Shown here: one piece after another, positions 8,417-19,391 of the stretch
Position numbering within the stretch: the stretch's first letter is position 1
How the letters are laid out: every line of letters begins with the position of its first letter
From: Chromobacterium sp. ATCC 53434
GTDB lineage: Bacteria > Pseudomonadota > Gammaproteobacteria > Burkholderiales > Chromobacteriaceae
DNA: 64,000 nucleotides
Direction: 5' to 3'
NCBI RefSeq assembly: GCF_002848345.1
Contig: NZ_CP025429.1
Location: 3,472,001 to 3,536,000 of the forward strand
Translations under genes and position numbers: made by a program
The notes under the pieces: generated by a model
Told to the model about the DNA's origin: nothing
Seen by the model: the letters and a program-made list of their open reading frames with translations, nothing else
The model's database searches: none

Positions 8417-10072
8417 TCAGTCGACGACGATGCCGACGCCGCGACCGCGCGGGTCCGACGCGGTCTCGGTCTTGTCGCCGTCCACCCTCACCGCCTGGAT
8501 GTCGCCCATGCGCCAGCCCTGGTCCTTCAGCGTGTAGCCCATCGATTTCAGCTCCTCGGCGGCCAGGCCGCCCAGCGGCGCGTATTCGTCGTAGAAGATG
8601 GTGTCCTTCGGCAGCAGCTGGTGATGCACCCGCTGCGCGGCCACCGCCTGCTGCAGCGGCAGCTTGAAGTCGTACAGATTGCTCAGCACCTGGAAGATCG
8701 AGGTGAAGATGCGCGAGCCGCCGGGCGTGCCTATCACCAGCGTCACCTTGCCGTCGCGGGTGACGATGGTGGGCGCCATCGACGACAGCATGCGCTTGCC
8801 CGGCGCGATGGCGTTGGCGTCCTTGCCGACCACGCCGAAGGCGTTGGCGACGCCGGGTTTGGCGCTGAAATCGTCCATCTCGTCGTTCAGCAGAAAGCCC
8901 GCGCCCTTGACCACCACGCCGCTGCCGAAGTCGAAATTCAGCGTGTAGGTGTTGGACACCGCGTTGCCCCAGCGGTCGACGATGGAGAAATGCGTGGTCT
9001 GGCGGGTCTCCAGCCCCGGCTTGACGTCCGGCGTCGGCGAGATCGAGTCCGGCCGGATCTCGGCGGCGCGGCGCTTCAGATAGGCCGGATCGGTCAGCTC
9101 GGCGGTCGGCACCTTGGCGAAATCCGGGTCGCCGAGGTAGTCGGCGCGGTCGGCGAACACCCGCTTCTCGATCTCGGCCAGCAGGTGGATGTAGCGCGCC
9201 GAATTCAGCGCCACGCCGGTGAAGTCAGACGCCCGCTGCTGCTTGATCTCCAACAGCTGGGCCAGGGCGATGCCGCCGGAGCTGGGCGGCGGCGCGGTAT
9301 AGACGGCGTTGCCGCGCCAGTCTATCCGGATCGGCTCGCGCCAGCGCGCGCGGTAGGACCGCAGATCGTCGGCGGTGATCAGGCCCTTGTCGCGCTTCAT
9401 TTGCGCGATCAACAGCTTGGCGGTGTCGCCGTGGTAGAAATCGAAGGCGCCGTAGCTGGCGATACGCTTCAGCGTCGCCGCCAGCTCGGGCTGGCGGAAA
9501 GTCTCGCCGCCCTTCATCTTGCCGAAGTAGTCGGCGAAATTGGTCTTGCCGGCGAACAGCTGCACCGCCTCGCCGCGGTACTGGAACTGCTTGTCGGCCA
9601 CGGTGAAGCCGTTCTCGGCATAGCCTATCGCCGGCTGCAGCAGCTGCTTCCATTGCAGGCGGCCGAAGCGCTGGTGCGCCTGCCACAGGCCCATCACCGT
9701 GCCGGGCACGCCGGCCGCGCGGGCGCCGACCAGGCTCATGCCCGGCACCACCTTGCCGTCCTTGTCCAGATACATGTCGCGGCCGGCGGCCTTAGGCGCC
9801 GTTTCGCGGTAGTCGAGGAAATACGGCTTGCCGCCCTGATACAGCGTCATGAAGCCGCCGCCGCCGATATTGCCGGCCTCCGGATAGGTGACGGCCAGCG
9901 CGAAGGCAGTGGCCACCGCGGCGTCCACCGCGTTGCCGCCCTCTTTCAGGATGCGCGCCGCCACTTCGGCGCCGTAACGGTCGGGCGACGCCACCGCGCC
10001 CTGGCCGGCCCATGCCGGCAGACTCAGCAACAACAAGCCACTCGCCAACGCCTTGCGGAACGGAAAGCCCAT
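8417..10072 (-). CDS. ggt: gamma-glutamyltransferase (periplasmic)
   Basis: A 551-residue precursor that cleaves the gamma-glutamyl bond of glutathione and related compounds, and self-processes into two subunits. The N terminus (RKALASGLLLLSLPAWA) is a signal peptide. The large-subunit hallmark GGNAVDAAVATAFAL is present. The small subunit begins at the catalytic Thr in QTTHFSIVDRWGNAV, followed by a GGSRIF-type pocket. ATG 10072 has GAGGAG seven bases upstream; the much longer upstream frame is not supported. It probably salvages extracellular glutathione. Confidence 0.93.
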   Translation of the reverse strand: MGFPFRKALASGLLLLSLPAWAGQGAVASPDRYGAEVAARILKEGGNAVDAAVATAFALAVTYPEAGNIGGGGFMTLYQGGKPYFLDYRETAPKAAGRDMYLDKDGKVVPGMSLVGARAAGVPGTVMGLWQAHQRFGRLQWKQLLQPAIGYAENGFTVADKQFQYRGEAVQLFAGKTNFADYFGKMKGGETFRQPELAATLKRIASYGAFDFYHGDTAKLLIAQMKRDKGLITADDLRSYRARWREPIRIDWRGNAVYTAPPPSSGGIALAQLLEIKQQRASDFTGVALNSARYIHLLAEIEKRVFADRADYLGDPDFAKVPTAELTDPAYLKRRAAEIRPDSISPTPDVKPGLETRQTTHFSIVDRWGNAVSNTYTLNFDFGSGVVVKGAGFLLNDEMDDFSAKPGVANAFGVVGKDANAIAPGKRMLSSMAPTIVTRDGKVTLVIGTPGGSRIFTSIFQVLSNLYDFKLPLQQAVAAQRVHHQLLPKDTIFYDEYAPLGGLAAEELKSMGYTLKDQGWRMGDIQAVRVDGDKTETASDPRGRGVGIVVD

Positions 10073-10250
10073 CGCACAGCTCCTCAACAAGAAGGACATA
10101 GCGTTCTTATGCCATTTGTTGGGCAAATGCGCCAGACATGGCAAGCAAAATCCGCCAATGATCCGGTATCGCGTTGCTTTGCCGTACGAATAGTCCGGCG
10201 TTGGCGCCCGGTCCCGCCGGCGCGTCGCGCTTCGCGGCGCCGAAAACCGC

Positions 10251-10994
10251 TCAGAGCCGCTCCAGCGCCGCGCGCAATTGCCGCACCAGATCGACCGAGG
10301 TCTCCCGGCGCGCGTATTCGTCGGCGCCCGGCGGACCCAGGCTGACGCCGGCGCGGCGAAACCGCATGCCGCTCGCCATCTCGGTCCGCGCCGAGGCATG
10401 GAACTCGCGACAGCCGGTCGCCCGCGCCAGCCCGGCGATATTGTCGGCGGCGATGCCGGCGCCGGGCATCACCGTCAGCCGCGCGCCGGCCTGCTGCCGG
10501 AGGCCGGCCAGCAACGCCGCGCCCTCAGCCGCCGTCGCCGCCTGCCCGGAGCTAAGCAAGCGGTGGCAGCCGGCGGCGATCACATCCTCCAGCGCCCGGC
10601 TCGGGTCGCACACCAGGTCGAAAGCCCGATGGAAAGTCACCGCCATCGGCGCGGCCAATTCGACCAGCTGTCGGGTTCTGGCGACGTCGATATCGCCATC
10701 AGCGGTCAACAGTCCGATCACCACGCCGTCGACGCCGAGCCGGCGGCAGACGTCGATGTCCCGCGCCATCACCTCGAACTCGGCCGCCGAATACAGAAAA
10801 TCGCCGCCGCGCGGCCTGACGATGGCGTGCAGCCCAATCTCCAGACGCTCCCGCGCCACCGCCAACATGCCCCAGGACGGCGTGGTGCCGCCCGCCTCCA
10901 GGTTGTCGCACAGCTCGACGCGTTGCGCGCCGCCGTCTTGCGCCGCCAGGCACGATGTCAGCGAGCCGGCGCAGATTTCCAGCAGCTTGCCCAT
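10251..10994 (-). CDS. cutC: CutC family protein (copper homeostasis protein)
   Basis: A 247-residue TIM-barrel protein beginning MGKLLEICAGSL, with VELCDNLEAGGTTPS, IVRPRGGDF, GVVIGLL, TFHRAFD and VMPGAGI blocks in family order. CutC was linked to copper tolerance, but the biochemical role remains unclear. ATG 10994 follows AAGGAG at good spacing; the 30-residue longer frame runs back over a terminator stem. It is separated from pflA by that terminator, so it is probably transcribed independently. Confidence 0.9.
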   Translation of the reverse strand: MGKLLEICAGSLTSCLAAQDGGAQRVELCDNLEAGGTTPSWGMLAVARERLEIGLHAIVRPRGGDFLYSAAEFEVMARDIDVCRRLGVDGVVIGLLTADGDIDVARTRQLVELAAPMAVTFHRAFDLVCDPSRALEDVIAAGCHRLLSSGQAATAAEGAALLAGLRQQAGARLTVMPGAGIAADNIAGLARATGCREFHASARTEMASGMRFRRAGVSLGPPGADEYARRETSVDLVRQLRAALERL

Positions 10995-11048
10995 TTCAAT
11001 CTCCTTACTGGACAGACCGCGCGCCGACGCCATGGTGCCCGCGCCGGC

Positions 11049-11073
11049 AAAAAAAAGACCGCCGGCGGCGGTC
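11049..11073 (-). terminator. terminator of the pfl operon
   Basis: On the minus strand the stem GACCGCC/GGCGGTC is followed by an eight-T run. It lies 22 bases after the pflA stop. Confidence 0.85.
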
Positions 11074-11094
11074 TGGGAGAACAACTTGACGGCG

Positions 11095-11874
11095 TCAGGT
11101 GACTTTCAGCCCGCGGCCGGCAAACAGCGCGCGCGCCTGCGCCACCTGCTCCGGGGTGGGGATAGGCGTGTCGTCCAGCTGGTACGCCATGCCCAGCTGC
11201 GCCCATTTGTCCTTGCCCAGCTGATGGAAGGGCAGCACTTCCACCCGTTCCACCACATCGCCCAGCCCGGCGACGAAGTCGGCCAGCCGCTCGATGTCGG
11301 CGTCGCCGTCGGTCAGGCCGGGCACCAGCACATAGCGTATCCACATCTTCTTGCCCAGCCGCTGCAGGCGCCGGGCGAAGTCCAGCGTCGGCTGCAGCGG
11401 CTGGCCGGTCAGGGCCAGGTACTGGTCGGGATCGGAATGCTTGATGTCCAGCATCACCAGATCCACGTCGTCGAACCACTCGTCCGACACGCGCTCGTGC
11501 AGGAAACCCTGGGTATCCAGCGCGGTATGCAGGCCGAAGCGTTGCTTGATCGCATGGAACAGCTCGCCGACGAACTCGTGCTGCATCAGCGGCTCGCCGC
11601 CGGAAATGGTGACGCCGCCGGCGAACTTGAGGAAGCGGGCGTAGGAAGCGACTTCGGACAGCGCCTGCTCCACCGTGACCTGGCGGCCGTTGTGCAGCTT
11701 CCAGGTATCCGGGTTGTGGCAGTACAGGCAGCGGAACTGACAGCCCGAGGTGAAAAACACGAAGCGCATGCCGGGGCCGTCGACGCCGGCGCCGCTCTCG
11801 GTGGAATGCAGATAGCCTATGGTGTCGGTACCGACAGCCTGGGCGGTGTGATCGGCGGCGATGGGTGGGGTCAT
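11095..11874 (-). CDS. pflA: pyruvate formate-lyase activating enzyme (radical SAM)
   Basis: A 259-residue radical SAM enzyme that installs the glycyl radical on PflB. The [4Fe-4S] motif is CQFRCLYCHNPDTW (CxxxCxxC), followed by the SAM-binding TISGGEPLMQ segment and the DTQGF and MLDIKH blocks. The length is close to the usual 246-260. It lies 85 bases downstream of pflB, its substrate, in the same transcription unit, with a hairpin in the gap that may set the enzyme ratio. Confidence 0.96.
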   Translation of the reverse strand: MTPPIAADHTAQAVGTDTIGYLHSTESGAGVDGPGMRFVFFTSGCQFRCLYCHNPDTWKLHNGRQVTVEQALSEVASYARFLKFAGGVTISGGEPLMQHEFVGELFHAIKQRFGLHTALDTQGFLHERVSDEWFDDVDLVMLDIKHSDPDQYLALTGQPLQPTLDFARRLQRLGKKMWIRYVLVPGLTDGDADIERLADFVAGLGDVVERVEVLPFHQLGKDKWAQLGMAYQLDDTPIPTPEQVAQARALFAGRGLKVT

Positions 11875-11903
11875 TGCCGTATCTCCGGTGAGTCTTGTGA
11901 CAA

Positions 11904-11933
11904 GGCGGGGCGTCCCGTTGAGGAAGCCCCGCC
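11904..11933 (-). other. intergenic hairpin between pflB and pflA
   Basis: The perfect 8-bp inverted repeat GGCGGGGC/GCCCCGCC with a 14-base loop and no T run suggests an RNA-stability or partial attenuation element rather than a full terminator. It would favour more PflB than PflA. Confidence 0.5.
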
Positions 11934-11959
11934 CATTGCTGCTTGAGGCCAGTATCAGC

Positions 11960-14290
11960 TTACATCTTGCCGTGGAAGGTGCGGTTGATCACGTCCATCT
12001 GCTGTTCGCGGGTCAGCTTGATGAAGTTCACGGCGTAGCCCGACACGCGGATGGTCAGCTGCGGGTACAGTTCCGGATGCTCCATCGCGTCCAGCAGGGT
12101 CTCGCGCTTGAACACATTGACGTTGACGTGGAAGCCGCCGCCGGCGATATGGCGCTCGCCGCCTTCGCAGTCGAACGGCGTGCAGTTGGCGCTGCTGAAC
12201 TCGGTCGGGTGGGCGGAGCAGAAGCCGTCCAGGCAGTTGGCCAAGTTCAGGATGCGCTCTTCGGCGGTGTGGCCCAGCGCGTCCGGCGTGGTCGAAGCGG
12301 TCCAGCTGATACCGTCCAGCGCGGAGTCGTACGGCAGCTTGGCCACCGAGGCGCCGGCGGCGACAAAGCCCTTCACGTCGCGGCCGTTCATCGGGTTGGC
12401 GCCCGGCGAGAACGGTTCGCCGGCGCGACGGCCGTCCGGCGTGTTGCCGGTCTTCTTGCCGTACACCACGTTGGAGGTGATGGTCAGCACCGACTGGGTC
12501 GGCTTGGAGTCGCGGTAGAAGTACGGCTGGGCCTTGATCCTGTCCATGAAGGACTGGGTCAGCCACACGGCGATGTCGTCGACGCGGTCGTCGTTGTTGC
12601 CGTAGGCCGGGTAGTCGCCGTCTATCTTGTAGTCGACGGCCAGGCCTTCCTCATTGCGGATGATGTGGACCTTGGCGAACTTGACGGCGGACAGCGAGTC
12701 GGCGGCCACCGACAGGCCGGCGATGCCGCAAGCCATGGTGCGGATGATGTCGCGGTCGTGCAGCGCCATTTCGATGCGCTCGTAGGCGTACTTGTCGTGC
12801 ATGTAGTGGATGCAGTTCAGCGCCTTGACGTAGGTGGCGGCCAGCCAGTCCATCATCTTCTCGAACTTCGGCATCAGCTCTTCGTAGGTCAGCACATCGC
12901 TGGTGATCGGTTCGAAACCGTGGGCCACCAGCGCGCCGCTCTTCTCGTCGCGGCCGCCGTTGATCGCGTACAGCATGGCCTTGGCCAGGTTGGCGCGGGC
13001 GCCGAAGAACTGCATCTGCTTGCCGATCTTCATCGCCGACACGCAGCAGGCGATGCCGTAGTCGTCGCCCCAGTAGGGCAGCATCAGATCGTCGTTTTCG
13101 TACTGGATGGCGCTGGTGTCGATGGACACCTTGGCGCAGAAGTTCTTGAAGCCCTGCGGGAAGCGGGTGGACCACAGCACGGTCAGATTCGGCTCCGGCG
13201 CCGGACCCAGGTTGTACAGGGTATTCAGGAAGCGGAAACTGTTCTTGCTCACCAGGGTGCGGCCGTCTTCGCCCATGCCGCCGATCGATTCGGTCACCCA
13301 GGTCGGATCGCCGGAGAACAGCTGATCGTATTCCGGGGTGCGCAGGAAGCGGACGATGCGCAGCTTGATCACCAGGTCGTCAATCATTTCCTGGGCTTGC
13401 GACTCGGTCAGCACGCCGGCGGCGATGTCGCGCTCGATGTAGACGTCCAGGAAGGTGGACACGCGGCCGAAGGACATCGCGGCGCCGTTCTGTTCCTTCA
13501 CCGCGGCCAGGTAGGCGAAATACACCCACTGCACCGCTTCGCGGGCGTTGGCGGCCGGACGGCCGATGTCGTAGCCGTACTTGGCGGCCATCTGCTTCAA
13601 CTCGTCCAGCGCGCGGAATTGTTCGGACAGCTCTTCGCGCTGACGCATCACCTCGTCGGTGAAGGCGACGTTGTCCAGCTCATGGAACACTTGCTGGCGC
13701 TCGGCGCGCAGGAAGTCGGTGCCGTACAGCGCCACGCGGCGGTAGTCGCCGATGATGCGGCCGCGGCCGTAGGCGTCGGGCAGGCCGGTGATCACGCCGG
13801 ACTTGCGGCAAGCCATGATTTCCGGGGTGTAGACGTCGAACACGCCCTGGTTGTGGCTCTTGCGATACTTTTCCCAAACTTCCTTGATCACCGGATCCAG
13901 CTTGAAGCCGAAGGCCTCCAGGCCGTTCTCGACCATGCGCAGGCCGCCGTTGGGCATGATGGCGCGCTTCAGCGGCGCGTCGGTCTGCAGGCCGACGATC
14001 ACTTCGTTCGCCTGATCGATGTAGCCGGCGTCGTGCGCGGTGATCGAGGAGCCGCGGTCGGCGGAAACGTCCAGCACGCCCTTGGCGCGTTCCTGCTTCA
14101 GCAGCTCGCCCAAGGTATCCCACAGCTTTTTGGTGCGATCGGTCGCGCCGGCCAGGAAGCTGTCGTCGCCTTCGTACGGCTGATAATTCAGCTGGATGAA
14201 GTTGCGGACATCGACCTTGCTCTGCCAGTCGCCTGCGACAAAGTCGCGCCACGGGTTGGCTTGGGTAGCATTTTGAGTGATGGCGTCCAT
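11960..14290 (-). CDS. pflB: formate C-acetyltransferase (pyruvate formate-lyase)
   Basis: A 776-residue glycyl-radical enzyme that converts pyruvate and CoA to acetyl-CoA and formate without oxygen. The adjacent active-site cysteines are seen in [10 protein letters not shown]. The glycyl-radical site is in the C-terminal [12 protein letters not shown], which is intact. ATG 14290 has GGAGG in the preceding bases. It stands between focA and pflA; an FNR/ANR box lies about 80 bases upstream of the start, so it can be induced separately from focA. Confidence 0.97.
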   Translation of the reverse strand: MDAITQNATQANPWRDFVAGDWQSKVDVRNFIQLNYQPYEGDDSFLAGATDRTKKLWDTLGELLKQERAKGVLDVSADRGSSITAHDAGYIDQANEVIVGLQTDAPLKRAIMPNGGLRMVENGLEAFGFKLDPVIKEVWEKYRKSHNQGVFDVYTPEIMACRKSGVITGLPDAYGRGRIIGDYRRVALYGTDFLRAERQQVFHELDNVAFTDEVMRQREELSEQFRALDELKQMAAKYGYDIGRPAANAREAVQWVYFAYLAAVKEQNGAAMSFGRVSTFLDVYIERDIAAGVLTESQAQEMIDDLVIKLRIVRFLRTPEYDQLFSGDPTWVTESIGGMGEDGRTLVSKNSFRFLNTLYNLGPAPEPNLTVLWSTRFPQGFKNFCAKVSIDTSAIQYENDDLMLPYWGDDYGIACCVSAMKIGKQMQFFGARANLAKAMLYAINGGRDEKSGALVAHGFEPITSDVLTYEELMPKFEKMMDWLAATYVKALNCIHYMHDKYAYERIEMALHDRDIIRTMACGIAGLSVAADSLSAVKFAKVHIIRNEEGLAVDYKIDGDYPAYGNNDDRVDDIAVWLTQSFMDRIKAQPYFYRDSKPTQSVLTITSNVVYGKKTGNTPDGRRAGEPFSPGANPMNGRDVKGFVAAGASVAKLPYDSALDGISWTASTTPDALGHTAEERILNLANCLDGFCSAHPTEFSSANCTPFDCEGGERHIAGGGFHVNVNVFKRETLLDAMEHPELYPQLTIRVSGYAVNFIKLTREQQMDVINRTFHGKM

Positions 14291-14367
14291 CTGGTGCCTC
14301 CTTCTTGGCTGAATCCAGCAAGTGTTAGATATTGAACATATCGTACATTCGAATTCGAAAATTTCGC

Positions 14368-14381
14368 TTGATCTTGGTCAA
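14368..14381. promoter_or_regulatory. FNR/ANR box upstream of pflB
   Basis: TTGATCTTGGTCAA matches the FNR/ANR consensus TTGAT-N4-ATCAA at 9 of 10 defined positions. It lies 78 bases before the pflB start, where an activator of a promoter in this gap would bind. Confidence 0.75.
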
Positions 14382-14561
14382 GTAGCCCATCGCTGCCGGC
14401 ACGCTTTCCATCGTGCGGCGCAACATGCCCAATGTGTTCAATACCCTTATTTTATTAATGGTTTATAGCAAAATCGGCGCGCTACGCCATGTCCCGCGCC
14501 GATGACATTCGAAATCGAACATCCACATGCCGCTCTCCGGCCGGAATGTCTCCCCGGCGCA

Positions 14562-15344
14562 TCAGACCCCCTGCAGCGTGTGGCGTTCCAGCCGGAACAC
14601 CACCAGGCCGACGCCGATGGCGCCGCCGACGATATTGCCCAGCGTCGCCGGCGCCAGATTGTGCAGGATGTCGCCCCAGCCCAGTCCGGCCATGCCCTGC
14701 ATCCTGGCCAGCGCGAAGAAGGCCATATTGGCGATGCTGTGCTCGAAGCCGGAGAAGAAGAACACGAACACCAGCAGCATGATGACGATCAGCCGCGCCG
14801 CCTCGCTGGACAAGCGCATCGGCACCCACACCGCCAGGCAGATCACCCAGTTGCACAGCACACCCTTCCAGAAGATCTCCAGCGCGGGAGCATGCACCTT
14901 GTGCGCCACCACATTGAACAACAGATGCTGGGGCGGCAGCTCGCCCATGCCGCCGGCGCCGGACAGCACCGCGACGAACAGCAGCACGCCGAGCAGATTG
15001 CCCAGATAGACCAGCGCCCAGCTGCGCAGCAGATTGCAGCTGCGGCAGCGTCCGCCCAGGCGGCCGACGGTGAAGTACATCACATTGCTGGTGAACAGCT
15101 CCACCTTGCAGACGATGATGCTGACCAGGGCCACGCCGAAGAAACCGGCGGTGGCGATGTAGTAGCCGGGCGCGCCGGCGGCGAAGAACACCTGGCCCAG
15201 CTTCAGGCTGACGACCAGCACCGCGGCGATCAGCGCGCCGGCCATGCCGGCGCTGAGCAGATAGCGGCCCGGCTCGGACAGCAGCATCCGCTGTTTGCCG
15301 GCGGCTTCGTCCAATACATAGGCGAGTGGGGAGGGATGGCTCAT
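14562..15344 (-). CDS. focA: formate/nitrite transporter family channel (FocA)
   Basis: A 260-residue channel with six hydrophobic segments. Family marks include FFGVALVSIIVCKVELFTSN (written here as a run of 20) and, near the C terminus, FFFSGFEHSIANM and LGNIVGGAIGVG. It moves formate across the inner membrane. ATG 15344 follows AGGAAAG; the longer upstream frame crosses the promoter region and is rejected. The order focA-pflB-pflA is the classical arrangement. Its own FNR/ANR box lies about 100 bases upstream. Confidence 0.95.
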   Translation of the reverse strand: MSHPSPLAYVLDEAAGKQRMLLSEPGRYLLSAGMAGALIAAVLVVSLKLGQVFFAAGAPGYYIATAGFFGVALVSIIVCKVELFTSNVMYFTVGRLGGRCRSCNLLRSWALVYLGNLLGVLLFVAVLSGAGGMGELPPQHLLFNVVAHKVHAPALEIFWKGVLCNWVICLAVWVPMRLSSEAARLIVIMLLVFVFFFSGFEHSIANMAFFALARMQGMAGLGWGDILHNLAPATLGNIVGGAIGVGLVVFRLERHTLQGV

Positions 15345-15441
15345 ATCGTTGTCTTTCCTGGCGGGTGGGCGGACGGCGTGTCGTCGTTCGCATGGCTTGC
15401 ATATTGTCGAAAATTTTATGTTCGTTTTCGTACAAATGTGT

Positions 15442-15455
15442 TTGACAACCATCAA
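15442..15455. promoter_or_regulatory. FNR/ANR box upstream of focA
   Basis: TTGACAACCATCAA matches TTGAT-N4-ATCAA at 9 of 10 positions. It sits 98 bases upstream of the focA start codon. Confidence 0.75.
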
Positions 15456-16291
15456 GCGACGCCAGGCTTCCCAATCGGGATAAAGCACCGATCGCGATTC
15501 GCATGCCCATTCGACTCCGCCAGCGCGACGATCTCCCCGCCCGCCCCTCCCCAGGCAGGCCTGGCGCCCACGGCCGGTTTCGCCGCGCCGCGAGCAAAGG
15601 CCTGTCAACCGGGCAAACCCGCGCACGGCAAGCATCCGCGCCGGCGCGCCATCGGTAGACAGCGGGCCCGCAGCGTTGGCGGCACCGCTCCGGCACCCGC
15701 CGGCGCCGGCCGATTCCACCGCTCACGCCAAAACGTCAAAATCGAAACAATAAATGTTCATTTTAAGTTTTTTATTTTCTAAACTGAACATTAACACCCT
15801 CAAAAACCATCAACCATCACAGCATTCGAACAAGAAAAATCACAAACGAAAATGCCAGATCAGCCGCAGCCTGCCATGAATGGCCTCCGCATCCTGACAG
15901 GGGCCACCCCGGCGACGCCTGTCAATTTTTAATTCATTTTCAAATGGTTGCAAACCACTCGAAATCGACGCGTCCCGCCCAGACTGCCATGGCCGCATCG
16001 TCGCCGCCGATGCGACAGCCTTGCAGCAAAGCATCAAAATGCCGCCAGAGAGCGCAACTTTCATTCAGAGCAATCGCTCAAAACCAACATTCATGCCGGC
16101 AAGCCATCCCATCCGACGCCAAGCAAACGCCAAAACCATTTTCACAACAAATAATCGAAATTTATGGAATTAAATTTCAATAAATTTAACTGTAAAGAAC
16201 ATAAATCCAAATGAATGCCTTTGGATTATTAGCATCGCATAATAAAAAAGGTCAACAGATGTTCGTTTGTTCATTTGGTGACAAATTTATC
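15456..16291. other. long AT-rich divergent regulatory region between focA and sdaC, no gene seen
   Basis: No convincing gene is present. The left part is GC-rich with neutral codon structure; from about 15740 the composition becomes AT-rich. Several ATGTTC/GAACAT half-sites occur here and on both flanks, for example at 15753-15758 and 15784-15789, which face each other as an inverted pair 25 bases apart. Small frames (15840-16064, 15944-16183) have no good ribosome sites and no plausible protein features. Confidence 0.6.
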
Positions 16292-16305
16292 TTGATTAGA
16301 ATCAA
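16292..16305. promoter_or_regulatory. perfect FNR/ANR box upstream of sdaC
   Basis: TTGATTAGAATCAA matches TTGAT-N4-ATCAA at all 10 defined positions. It is 200 bases upstream of sdaC, so the promoter it activates probably has a long untranslated leader. Confidence 0.8.
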
Positions 16306-16505
16306 CTGATGTTCTTAAATGTGTTCCTTGTTAAAAACAAAAGCGCTTACGATGGGAAGCAACAAAGCCGAAAACCATCGTCTGTCAACAGGCATAAAGG
16401 TCGGCTAGCCGCTTATCTCGCCAGCCCCCGCCGCACGCCGAACAGGCCGGCAAGGGATGACGAACCCGGTAATTGCGAACATTCGTTTTGAAAAGGCACT
16501 TCACC

Positions 16506-17804
16506 ATGTCTCAAGCTATCGCCTCCACCGCCCCCCGGTCCGGTTCGTCCGGCTGGTCCAAGCACGACACCGTCTGGATGCTGGGCCTGTACGGCACCGC
16601 CATCGGCGCCGGCGTCCTGTTCCTGCCCATCAACGCCGGCATCGGCGGCCTGTGGCCGTTGATGCTGATGGCCGTCCTGGCCCTGCCGCTGACCTTCTTC
16701 GCCCACCGCGGCCTGACCCGCTTCGTGCTGTCCGGCAGCAAGGAAGGCGCCGACATCACCGAGGTGGTGGAAGAACACTTCGGCCCGGCCGCCGGCAAGC
16801 TGATCACGCTGCTGTACTTCTTCGCCATCTACCCCATCCTGTTGATGTACAGCGTGGCCATCACCAACACCGTGCTGTCCTTCCTGACCCACCAGCTGCA
16901 CATCGACGTCGGCTCCAGCCTGGCCGTTCGCGCGGTGTTCGCGCTGGCTCTGATCCTGGGCCTGATGTCCATCGTCCGCCTGGGCGGCCAGGTCATCGTC
17001 AAGGCGATGAGCATCCTGGTATACCCGTTCGTCGTCGTGCTGATGCTGCTGGCGCTGTACCTGATCCCGCAATGGAGCACCGCGGCCATCGACCAGGCCG
17101 GCAGCCTCGGCGACGCGCTGTCCAGCGGCGCCTTCTACAAGACGCTGTGGCTGGCCATCCCGGTGATGGTGTTCTCGTTCAACCACTCGCCCATCATCTC
17201 CTCCTTCTCCGTCGACCAGCGCAAGCTGCACGGCGACGACGCCGAGCCGGCCTCCAGCCGCGTGCTGATCCGCGCCCACATGATGATGGTGCTGACCGTG
17301 ATGTTCTTCGTGTTCAGCTGCGTGTTCAGCCTGAGCCCGGCCGACCTGGCCGCCGCCAAGGCCCAGAACATCTCCATCCTGTCCTACCTGGCCAATCACT
17401 TCCAAAACCCGGTGATCGAATGGGTCGCGCCCATCATCGCCATGGTCGCCATCAGCAAGTCCTTCCTGGGCCACTACCTGGGCGCCAAGGAAGGCTTCAA
17501 CGGCCTGGTGATCAAACAGCTGCGCCAGAGCGGCAAGAGCATAGAATCCGCCAAGCTTGACCGCTGCACCGCCGTGTTCATGATCGTGACCTGCTGGGCC
17601 GTGGCCACCTTCAACCCGTCCATCCTCGGCATGATCGAAACGCTGGGCGGCCCGGTGATCGCGATGCTGCTGTTCCTGATGCCGATGTACGCCATCAAGA
17701 AGATCCCGGCGATGAAGAAATACGCCGGCCAACCCAGCAATATCTTCGTGACGCTGATCGGCCTGATCGCCATCTCCGCCATCTTCTACGATCTGATCGT
17801 CTGA
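16506..17804 (+). CDS. sdaC: HAAAP-family serine transporter (SdaC-like)
   Basis: A 432-residue inner-membrane permease with about 11 hydrophobic segments. It begins with a short polar N terminus and WSKHDTVWMLGLYGTAIGAG, the conserved first helix of the hydroxy/aromatic amino acid permease family. HDxxW, AIYPI and SFNHSPIISSFS blocks match the SdaC/TdcC branch. ATG 16506 has AAAGG upstream; the TTG 33 bases earlier is rejected. It is immediately followed by sdaA, so the likely substrate is L-serine taken up with protons. An FNR/ANR box upstream suggests anaerobic induction. Confidence 0.92.
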   Translation: MSQAIASTAPRSGSSGWSKHDTVWMLGLYGTAIGAGVLFLPINAGIGGLWPLMLMAVLALPLTFFAHRGLTRFVLSGSKEGADITEVVEEHFGPAAGKLITLLYFFAIYPILLMYSVAITNTVLSFLTHQLHIDVGSSLAVRAVFALALILGLMSIVRLGGQVIVKAMSILVYPFVVVLMLLALYLIPQWSTAAIDQAGSLGDALSSGAFYKTLWLAIPVMVFSFNHSPIISSFSVDQRKLHGDDAEPASSRVLIRAHMMMVLTVMFFVFSCVFSLSPADLAAAKAQNISILSYLANHFQNPVIEWVAPIIAMVAISKSFLGHYLGAKEGFNGLVIKQLRQSGKSIESAKLDRCTAVFMIVTCWAVATFNPSILGMIETLGGPVIAMLLFLMPMYAIKKIPAMKKYAGQPSNIFVTLIGLIAISAIFYDLIV

Positions 17805-17812
17805 TCGTGACC

Positions 17813-17843
17813 GGACAGGCCGCCCAACGCGGCCTGTCCTCTT
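17813..17843 (+). terminator. hairpin between sdaC and sdaA, likely partial terminator
   Basis: An 11-bp perfect stem GGACAGGCCGC/GCGGCCTGTCC with a 5-base loop is followed by TCTTT. The T run is short, so read-through into sdaA is expected. Confidence 0.6.
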
Positions 17844-17871
17844 TCGGCACCAGCATCAAAGAGGCAGCATC

Positions 17872-19272
<1,401 letters not shown>

Positions 19273-19291
19273 GCCCGCTCCCCGCGCACGA

Positions 19292-19316
19292 CGCCACCCT
19301 CGCGGTGGCGTTTTTT
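19292..19316 (+). terminator. rho-independent terminator after sdaA
   Basis: Stem CGCCACC/GGTGGCG with loop CTCGC, followed by six T. Confidence 0.9.
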
Positions 19317-19391
19317 CTCCCGGCTTGCCGCCCGCCCGCGCGCGGCCTAACATGGCGGGCTTCCGCCAAGACACGCCCAGGACCCGCCATC

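Noticed and set aside
11861..14335. 824-residue plus-strand frame over the pfl region
   Set aside because: Antisense shadow of pflB; repetitive His/Val/Gly-rich translation without domains.
16309..16491. 60-residue frame before sdaC
   Set aside because: No ribosome site and no conserved features; it lies in the sdaC leader.
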